The notes under the pieces: generated by a model | The model's input: the letters and a program-made list of their open reading frames with translations, nothing else | What the model was told of the DNA's origin: nothing | The model's database searches: none | Position numbers and translations under genes: made by a program | Origin: JAGVIE01 sp964520905 | GTDB lineage: Bacteria; Bacteroidota; Ignavibacteria; UBA10030; SZUA-254 | DNA: 64,000 nt | Assembly (NCBI GenBank): GCA_964520905.1 | Contig: CAZFQL010000003.1 | Location: forward strand, 124,001-188,000 | Direction of reading: 5' to 3' | Shown: positions 53,463 through 61,222 of the stretch, piece by piece | Numbering within the stretch: position 1 is the first letter of the stretch | Layout of the letters: each line of letters starts with the position of its first letter

Positions 53463-56400
53463 ATGAAACTTTCTACAATAATAATTTTATTTGTTTTTAT
53501 TATCTCACTCATTATGGCAGCAATTAACGCAGCTCTTAGCAAAGTGAAAAATCCGATTCACATACGTTCTATCGGTTTCCTCTTCAAGCGGCGAAAGACA
53601 ATAGCCTCTCATCGCGTAAGACTGAACGCTGTCTTCAGGCTGTCAGTATATGCTTTTGTGTTGAGTCTCCTCTGGTGCGGCGAGACTTTAGCCCAAAGTT
53701 GTGCAAACTATGCACCTGTTACAAGAGCCACAGGAATAACCTATAATTCAATTGCAGGCTCAGGTCCATCTTTTTTTACATGGAGGAATACAACTCTTAA
53801 CCAAAATGATGATAACAGAAGTTATCCTATACCTATTGGTTTTGATTTTTGGTACCTAGGTGTCAGGTACACTCAAATTTCGGGAAGTCTAAATGGGACA
53901 TTAGATTTTTCAACGTCAACTTCTGATGGAAATAATGGTGGAACGGGACCTTATGGTCCGAACTATAATAATTTATTTTCTACAGCCAATCAAACTATGC
54001 TGGCACTAGCCCCATTGTATGCCGATTGGTGGACGGCTAACGCTGGAACAACACCTATTGCTATCAGCTTAGCTTATCAAGTAAGCGGATCCGCTCCTAA
54101 TAGGGTATTAACTGTTGAATGGATTAATTTTGATGAGTGGAACTCCCCTGTAAATGTTCCCCCGGCATCAATAAATATGCAGGTAAAAATATATGAAACA
54201 ACAGGAACAATAGAATTTATTTACGGAACAATGACTGCCGGTGCCAGTGGTGGCGGCTCATATCCCCTGAGATATACTTGTGGTATAAATAATACTTGGT
54301 CAGTAGGAGCTCCCAATGTTACTCAGCTTCTCTCACAACAAGTCGCCAATTCAACCACATTTAATAATACTCCACAAAATGCGTTGACTACTTTGCCCAC
54401 AACCAATTCAAAATTAACTTTTACTCCTCCTGTACCAACGGCAGCACCAACGGAACTTACATTTACTGCAATAACTCAATCAGGAATGACGTTAAACTGG
54501 ACAGACAATGCAACCAATGAAGTAGGATATGCAGTTTATAATTCGACAGATAATGTTAATTTTAATTTTGTCAGCCAGGTAACGGCAGGTTCTACATCCG
54601 CAACAGTAACGAATCTTACATCAAGCACAACTTATTACTGGAAGGTATATGCTGTTACAGATGGCGCTTTAAGTCCTCAGCTTACGGGCAGTCAGGCAAC
54701 ACTACCGGCAGGTACAATCACATCAATTGCCAACGGCAACTGGAATGCAACGGGTACTTGGGATTGTGGGTGTGTTCCAACAGCAGGCGATAATGTGATT
54801 ATTGCAAACGGCACCACAGTTACGTTGGATATTAATGGTTCGTGCAATTCGCTTACTGTTGGTCAGGGTGTTAACGGGCAGCTTATCATCGGGAATGATG
54901 CTACGGCAAGAACCCTTACCGTAGTTAATGATGCAATTATTAATTCGGGTGGTACAATAATAACCGGTGCTACCGCTGCTACGCATATAATGAATATTGG
55001 AGGAAATCTCACAAACAATGGCACATTGAACCTTGCCCCAACAGGAACGCGCGTATGCAATGTTACATTCAATAAAAATGGTAATCAAACGATAACAGGC
55101 ACCGGTGTTACCACTAACTTTAATCGCATCACGCTAAATATGGGGACTTCCAATTTCAATGTGTTGGATGTTGCTTCGAGTAATTTTACCGCAACTGCTA
55201 ATTTTCTTACTCTCACTAATGGAATATTTAAATTATCAACAGGAGCTGCTGTTACTCCATTTACCGGTAACGTTACAATTCCTTCCTCCAGTGGTATTTG
55301 GCTTGACAATACTGCAGCGAATCTGTCCACTACCGGAGGAACGATTACGCTTTATGGTCTTCTAAGAGCTACTACCGGCACAATGAACATTGGAAATGCA
55401 GCCAACAATAATCTCACTTCTTATGGAGGAACAATTACAATTGACGGAGGAACGGTGAATATAGCTGGTCGGCTTGATAGGGCTGGTCCTACGATTCTCA
55501 CCTATTTTACGATGTCATCAGGTACGCTTACAGTAGCTACTGTTGGTTCTACAACAACTGGTGCAGCGCCTTTTAGAATAGATGAAGTTGGTTCAACTTT
55601 TAATATGTTTGGAGGAACCATAATCATCAGAAGACCTGGAGCGGGCAACCTGGGATACGTAAATACCGGTGGAACTGTTGGCATAGTTTCGGGTGGAACA
55701 TTGCAGATAGGTGATGCTTCCACTCCGGCTGCTCAGACCATACAGATTAACTCAAGTATAGCTGTACCGAATTTAGTAATAGGCAATGGGGTTGCTGTTA
55801 CGGCACAGCTTGTCACTAATTCATTATTCGTAAACGATGATATATCAATTAATTCAGGAACATTAAATGCCAATGGACTTAATATAACTTTAGGAGGTAA
55901 CTGGACGAATAATGGAGGAATATTTACGCCCGGCACTGGCACGGTTACATTAAATGGTACCGCGAACCAGACCCTCACAGGAGCGACAATTTTCTATAAC
56001 TTAACAGTCAATAATATTGCAGGGATTACAATTGCCTCCAATCAAACTGTGAATTGGATATTAACGCTGACAAATGGAATTATTACAACAAACTCAAATA
56101 GCATAATTCTCCCGTCTTCCGGATCGGTTACACGTTCGCAGGGTTATGTGAATGGTAACTTACAAAAATATATTCCAACCGCTGCACCGTCTCAAATCTT
56201 CGAAGTCGGGAGTGGCTCGTATTCTCCTGTCACGGTAACGTTTACCAATATGACAACGGCTGGTAATTTAACCGTCAGGGCTACCGGAAATGAACATCCC
56301 AATATCTCCACGTCAGCGCTTGATAATACAAAAAGTGTGAATCGATACTGGACGTTGACAAATAGCGGGATTGCATTTACGACTTATAATGCGGCGTTTA

Positions 56401-59400
56401 CATTTGTAGCCGGCGATATTGACGCGGGTGCATCTGCGGGTAATTTTTCTGTTGGACAATACATAACATCCGCATGGTCGTTACCGATCGTAGGAACGAG
56501 AACTTCAACGACAACACAGATAACTGGAGTAAGTTCATTCGGTGATTTTGCCATCGGTGAGAAGAAAACCTATTCGATCCTGGCATCAGCCGGAACTGGG
56601 GGCACAATTTCACCATCGGGTACAGTGACGGTAACGCATGGAAATGATCAATCGTTTTCAATCGCCGCGAATGCCCATTATCATATTAGTGATGTACTCG
56701 TCGATACAATCTCGCAGGGTGCGGTTTCATCATATACCTTTACGAATGTTACAGCAGTACATACAATAGCAGTAAGTTTTGCATTAGATACGTACACATT
56801 AACGGTAAATGCAACAAATGGTACAGTGGCAAAGAATCCGGATCAACCGACATACAATCATGGAACATCGATTGAGTTAACAGCAACACCGGCAGTCGGA
56901 TATCACTTTGTCGATTGGACAGGTGATGCGACAGGTTCAGCAAACCCGGTTACTGTAACGATGGATGGCAACAAGAATATTACCGCCAACTTTGCGATCA
57001 ATACGTATACGATCAATTCAACAGCAGGTGCAAACGGTGACATTTCACCATCGGGAAATATTATAGTAAATCATGGTGGTAACCAAACATTTACCATTAC
57101 ACCGGATGTTGGATATAACGTCGCGGATCTGTTCGTGGATGGTGTCCACCAAGATTCAATTGCAGGTTACACGTTCTATAACGTGACAGCAAATCATACA
57201 ATTAATGTTGCTTTCAGCATTAACTTGTATACCATTAATGCAACAGCAAGTGCCGGTGGAACAATAGTCCCGAATGACAGCGTCACAGTTCCTCATGGTG
57301 GTAGTCAACAATTTATTATTTCTTCGGATCAGGGTTACCACTTTATTGATCTGTTCGTTGACGGTATTCATTCAGATTCGACGATATCATATACTTTTGA
57401 GAATGTTGTTGCCAGCCATACTATTCATGCTGGTTTTGCGATCAATACATACACACTGAATATTACAGCTAATAACGGTACGGTTGCAAAGAATCCCGAT
57501 CAACTGACCTATGATCACGGAACGAACGTCGAACTGACTGCAATACCATCGACCGGATATTCATTTATCGATTGGACAGGTGACGCAACGGGTTCAGTAA
57601 ACCCGGTTATAGTAACGATGGATGGGAATAAGAATATTACCGCCAACTTTGCGATCAATACGTATACGATCAATTCAACAGCAGGTGCAAACGGTGACAT
57701 TTCACCATCGGGAAATATTATAGTAAATCATGGTGGTAACCAAACATTTACCATTACACCGGATGTTGGATATAACGTCGCGGATCTGTTCGTGGATGGT
57801 GTCCACCAAGATTCAATTGCAGGTTACACGTTCTATAACGTGACAGCAAATCATACAATTAATGTTGCTTTCAGCATTAACTTGTATACCATTAATGCAA
57901 CAGCAAGTGCCGGTGGAACAATAGTCCCGAATGACAGCGTCACAGTTCCTCATGGTGGTAGTCAACAATTTATTATTTCTTCGGATCAGGGTTACCACTT
58001 TATTGATCTGTTCGTTGACGGTATTCATTCAGATTCGACGATATCATATACTTTTGAGAATGTTGTTGCCAGCCATACTATTCATGCTGGTTTTGCGATC
58101 AATACATACACACTGAATATTACAGCTAATAACGGTACGGTTGCAAAGAATCCCGATCAACTGACCTATGATCACGGAACGAACGTCGAACTGACTGCAA
58201 TACCATCGACCGGATATTCATTTATCGATTGGACAGGTGACGCAACGGGTTCAGTAAACCCGGTTATAGTAACGATGGATGGGAATAAGAATATTACCGC
58301 CAACTTTGGATTGAACTCCTACACGATCACTGCAACAGCAGGATTAAATGGTTCGATCAATCCATCCGGATCGATAGTTTTAAATCATGGCGCTGACCAA
58401 TCATTCTCGATGTCGGCGAATCTCGGATATCATATTGCCGACGTTTTAGTCGATGGTATATCGGTTGGAGCCGTCACGAGTTATGATTTTAACGATGTTT
58501 CATCAAACCATACTATCGAAATATCATTTGAAATCAACCTGGCGCCACTCACTCGTACAATTATCGCTACTGCTGGTTCGCATGGTGCTATTGATCCGGC
58601 AGGCGTAATTGTTGTTACTACAGGTGACGATCAGGCATTTTCAATTACTCCAGATGAGGGTTACCACGTTGCTTCATTGATGGTAGATAGTATACATCAG
58701 GATTCGACAACGAGCTACACATTTTATGATGTAGTGAATAACCATTCAATAGATGTTGCGTTTGCTATAGACATGTATGCAATTATTGCAAGCGCAAGTG
58801 CGGGTGGGACCATCGTTCCAACAGATACAGTCGCGGTTCCTTATGGAGCGAGTCAATCTTTTGCAGTTATACCGAATCCGGGCTATCATTTAATTGATCT
58901 CTTTGTTGATGGCATTCACCAGGATTCTATCGTGAGCTACACATTTGACGATGTGAAAGCGAATCATACTATTCATGCTGATTTTGGGATCAACACATAT
59001 ACTATATCTGCATCAGCCGGTATTGGAGGAACGATTGATCCTTCAGGCGTCTTGTCGGTTGATTTCGGAGCGAGCAGAACGTTCTTAATAACTTCGGATG
59101 CCGGCTATCAACTGGATGGTTTATTCGTCGATGGTATTCACACAGATTCAACAACCAGCTACACATTTATCAATGTCACTGATGACCATACAATAAATGC
59201 GACCTTCATACGCGCTCAGTTTACGATCACGGCGACAGCAGGCGGCGGTGGCAGTATCAGTCCATCCGGTGGGGTAACTGTACTGCGAGGAGGGACACAA
59301 AGATTCACATTTACACCTAATGCCGGATACCATCTTGACGAATTACAGGTGGATGGTTTGCATCAAGATTCGGCGACCGGATATACTTTCCAGAATGTTA

Positions 59401-60863
59401 CCGATGACCATACGATAGATGTCAGTTTTGCCATAGATACGTACATAATATCTGCAACGGCAGGCTCGAATGGGACAATCGATCCTGAAGGTAATATCAA
59501 TATCAGTTATGGCTCGAATAGAACATTTACATTCCTACCCGAACCGGGCTACCACGTGGATAGCTTGTTTGTCGATTTCGTTCATGTCGACTCAACGACA
59601 AGTTATACGTTTTATAATGTTAACTCATACCATGCGATACATGTAACATTTGCAATCGACAAATTCACTATCACTGCAGGATCATCAGCCGGTGGCACTA
59701 TCGATCCTTCGGGAATTGTTGTTGTTGATTTTGGTGAGGATAAAGAATTCTCGTTTGAACCTAATACCGGATACAACTTCGACAGTCTGTTTGTCGATGG
59801 TAGCTATGTTGATTCGGCGGCAAGATATACATTCTCTAACATCATAGCGAATCATACCATATATGCAAAATTTGCCGTGAAACGTCTTATGATTACTGCA
59901 ACTGCAAGCGCTGGCGGTACTATCGCTCCATCGGGAGTAGCGAGTGTGAATTTTGGTGAGAACAAAATATTCATCGTTACGCCGAACACCGGATACAACA
60001 TCGATAGTATATTCGTCGATGGTGAGTATGTTGATTCGACGATTAGCTACACGTTTTATAATGTCGAAGAAAACCATTTGATATATGCCAAATTCGCGAT
60101 TAAGAAATTTGCCATAACTGCGACAGCGGATACCGGCGGATCGATTACGCCGAACGGTATTATTAACGTTAACTATGGTGCCAGCCAAAGATTTACAGTA
60201 GCACCGGATGTTGGTTATGACTTTGCTGAATTGACAGTCGATGGCGCGCATGTAGATTCAACTTTGAGTTACACATTTATTAATATTACAACCGTACATT
60301 CTGTTCATGCCACATTTGTGATACAGAAATTCACAATTACTGCGTCGGCTGGCACCGGCGGAACCATAACCCCATCTGGATCGGTGCAAGTAAATTACGG
60401 CGATAGTATTTTGTTCACAATGCACCCGCAGACTGGCTACATAGTGGACAGCATATTTGTAGACGACATCTATGTTGATAACGATACAGTGTATAATATG
60501 GAAAATGTTATTACGAACCATACAATACATGTAACGTTCACCTTCGAAGATGATGTGAAGAATGAACTGTCGCAGATTCCCAAAGAATTCGCTTTGCATC
60601 AGAACTATCCAAATCCGTTCAATCCTTCAACGATGATTCAATTCGATTTGCCTCAGCGCTCGGTTGTTACTCTAAAGGTATACAACCTTATTGGTTCCGA
60701 TGTGCTGACATTGATTGATAACAGGGTGATGGAAGCGGGGGTTGAGATCGTCGAGATCAACAGTCAGAATCTTGCATCAGGTTTATACTTCTATAGAATC
60801 GTTGCGGAAGGAGCTGATGGTCAAAACTTCATCAGCGTAAGAAGGATGATCATCTTGAAGTAA
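53463..60863 (+). CDS. Giant exported InlB-repeat protein with T9SS signal
   Basis: The 2466-residue surface protein starts after AAAGGA with two hydrophobic segments (about 3-24 and 57-77, the second ending 'ETLAQ') split by a basic stretch, an unusually long export signal. An N-terminal beta domain follows, then an Fn3 (about 335-415) and a G8-like/beta-helix region ('WNATGTWDCGCVPTAGDNV'). From about residue 1037 to 2360 come roughly 18 InlB B-type repeats of about 70 residues ('GYHxxDLFVDGxHxDSxxSYTF'), ending in a T9SS domain ('NYPNPFNPSTMIQFDLP'). It probably acts as an adhesin or surface layer protein. Confidence 0.88.
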   Translation: MKLSTIIILFVFIISLIMAAINAALSKVKNPIHIRSIGFLFKRRKTIASHRVRLNAVFRLSVYAFVLSLLWCGETLAQSCANYAPVTRATGITYNSIAGSGPSFFTWRNTTLNQNDDNRSYPIPIGFDFWYLGVRYTQISGSLNGTLDFSTSTSDGNNGGTGPYGPNYNNLFSTANQTMLALAPLYADWWTANAGTTPIAISLAYQVSGSAPNRVLTVEWINFDEWNSPVNVPPASINMQVKIYETTGTIEFIYGTMTAGASGGGSYPLRYTCGINNTWSVGAPNVTQLLSQQVANSTTFNNTPQNALTTLPTTNSKLTFTPPVPTAAPTELTFTAITQSGMTLNWTDNATNEVGYAVYNSTDNVNFNFVSQVTAGSTSATVTNLTSSTTYYWKVYAVTDGALSPQLTGSQATLPAGTITSIANGNWNATGTWDCGCVPTAGDNVIIANGTTVTLDINGSCNSLTVGQGVNGQLIIGNDATARTLTVVNDAIINSGGTIITGATAATHIMNIGGNLTNNGTLNLAPTGTRVCNVTFNKNGNQTITGTGVTTNFNRITLNMGTSNFNVLDVASSNFTATANFLTLTNGIFKLSTGAAVTPFTGNVTIPSSSGIWLDNTAANLSTTGGTITLYGLLRATTGTMNIGNAANNNLTSYGGTITIDGGTVNIAGRLDRAGPTILTYFTMSSGTLTVATVGSTTTGAAPFRIDEVGSTFNMFGGTIIIRRPGAGNLGYVNTGGTVGIVSGGTLQIGDASTPAAQTIQINSSIAVPNLVIGNGVAVTAQLVTNSLFVNDDISINSGTLNANGLNITLGGNWTNNGGIFTPGTGTVTLNGTANQTLTGATIFYNLTVNNIAGITIASNQTVNWILTLTNGIITTNSNSIILPSSGSVTRSQGYVNGNLQKYIPTAAPSQIFEVGSGSYSPVTVTFTNMTTAGNLTVRATGNEHPNISTSALDNTKSVNRYWTLTNSGIAFTTYNAAFTFVAGDIDAGASAGNFSVGQYITSAWSLPIVGTRTSTTTQITGVSSFGDFAIGEKKTYSILASAGTGGTISPSGTVTVTHGNDQSFSIAANAHYHISDVLVDTISQGAVSSYTFTNVTAVHTIAVSFALDTYTLTVNATNGTVAKNPDQPTYNHGTSIELTATPAVGYHFVDWTGDATGSANPVTVTMDGNKNITANFAINTYTINSTAGANGDISPSGNIIVNHGGNQTFTITPDVGYNVADLFVDGVHQDSIAGYTFYNVTANHTINVAFSINLYTINATASAGGTIVPNDSVTVPHGGSQQFIISSDQGYHFIDLFVDGIHSDSTISYTFENVVASHTIHAGFAINTYTLNITANNGTVAKNPDQLTYDHGTNVELTAIPSTGYSFIDWTGDATGSVNPVIVTMDGNKNITANFAINTYTINSTAGANGDISPSGNIIVNHGGNQTFTITPDVGYNVADLFVDGVHQDSIAGYTFYNVTANHTINVAFSINLYTINATASAGGTIVPNDSVTVPHGGSQQFIISSDQGYHFIDLFVDGIHSDSTISYTFENVVASHTIHAGFAINTYTLNITANNGTVAKNPDQLTYDHGTNVELTAIPSTGYSFIDWTGDATGSVNPVIVTMDGNKNITANFGLNSYTITATAGLNGSINPSGSIVLNHGADQSFSMSANLGYHIADVLVDGISVGAVTSYDFNDVSSNHTIEISFEINLAPLTRTIIATAGSHGAIDPAGVIVVTTGDDQAFSITPDEGYHVASLMVDSIHQDSTTSYTFYDVVNNHSIDVAFAIDMYAIIASASAGGTIVPTDTVAVPYGASQSFAVIPNPGYHLIDLFVDGIHQDSIVSYTFDDVKANHTIHADFGINTYTISASAGIGGTIDPSGVLSVDFGASRTFLITSDAGYQLDGLFVDGIHTDSTTSYTFINVTDDHTINATFIRAQFTITATAGGGGSISPSGGVTVLRGGTQRFTFTPNAGYHLDELQVDGLHQDSATGYTFQNVTDDHTIDVSFAIDTYIISATAGSNGTIDPEGNINISYGSNRTFTFLPEPGYHVDSLFVDFVHVDSTTSYTFYNVNSYHAIHVTFAIDKFTITAGSSAGGTIDPSGIVVVDFGEDKEFSFEPNTGYNFDSLFVDGSYVDSAARYTFSNIIANHTIYAKFAVKRLMITATASAGGTIAPSGVASVNFGENKIFIVTPNTGYNIDSIFVDGEYVDSTISYTFYNVEENHLIYAKFAIKKFAITATADTGGSITPNGIINVNYGASQRFTVAPDVGYDFAELTVDGAHVDSTLSYTFINITTVHSVHATFVIQKFTITASAGTGGTITPSGSVQVNYGDSILFTMHPQTGYIVDSIFVDDIYVDNDTVYNMENVITNHTIHVTFTFEDDVKNELSQIPKEFALHQNYPNPFNPSTMIQFDLPQRSVVTLKVYNLIGSDVLTLIDNRVMEAGVEIVEINSQNLASGLYFYRIVAEGADGQNFISVRRMIILK
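56973..58308 (+). repeat. Exact 657-bp tandem duplication within the giant gene
   Basis: Bases 56973-57651 recur at 57630-58308 without any difference I can find, an offset of 657 (219 codons, in frame). The unit covers three InlB-type repeats. Other repeats in the gene differ at many positions, so this copy is recent, or an assembly artefact. Confidence 0.85.
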
Positions 60864-60904
60864 CAGCCTTACTGGTACTTCATCTGATGTGATGAATCTA
60901 CTTT

Positions 60905-60942
60905 AAAGCCGGTTCCGATTTGCTGGGACCGGCTTTTTTATT
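60905..60942 (+). terminator. Rho-independent terminator
   Basis: AAAGCCGGTTCC (60905-60916) pairs with the segment GGGACCGGCTTT (60925-60936), a 12-bp stem with one G-T pair, followed by TTTTA. It lies 42 bases after the giant gene stop. Confidence 0.8.
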
Positions 60943-60984
60943 GTCGACAGTGCAGATAGTTAAGCGTGTTCATCCCAATGTGGA

Positions 60985-61014
60985 TTGTACCTAAGCGGAA
61001 ATATTTTACTTTTG
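60985..61014 (+). promoter_or_regulatory. Bacteroidota-type promoter before the M6 protease
   Basis: TTG (60985-60987), 19 bases, TACTTTTG (61007-61014) matches TTG/TAnnTTTG. The protease ATG is about 200 bases downstream, so the leader would be long. Apart from this and the terminator at 60905-60942, the 359-base gap shows nothing else clear. Confidence 0.45.
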
Positions 61015-61222
61015 TAGAATCCGCACTGAACTATTTTCAATCTTACCCATTTCGTCCACAGACTTTCAGATCGCTCGTTTAAATTATTATACATTTCTAT
61101 CTCAATATGCCTGATATTTAGTCGTTTTAAACGATTTTTCAGGTAATCACTTCATTCTCCAGCTTGCCGCTATCTATTTATGGTACTGGTATAGCGGTTG
61201 ACTATTTAATAGTCAGAGGATT

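Noticed and set aside
57156..58028. Two identical minus-strand frames of 71 codons
   Set aside because: They lie opposite the exact 657-bp duplication in the giant gene; identity reflects the duplication, not two genes.
53463..60863. Giant gene as a chain of broken genes
   Set aside because: The frame is continuous with a single signal region at the start and a single sorting domain at the end; repeats keep phase throughout.
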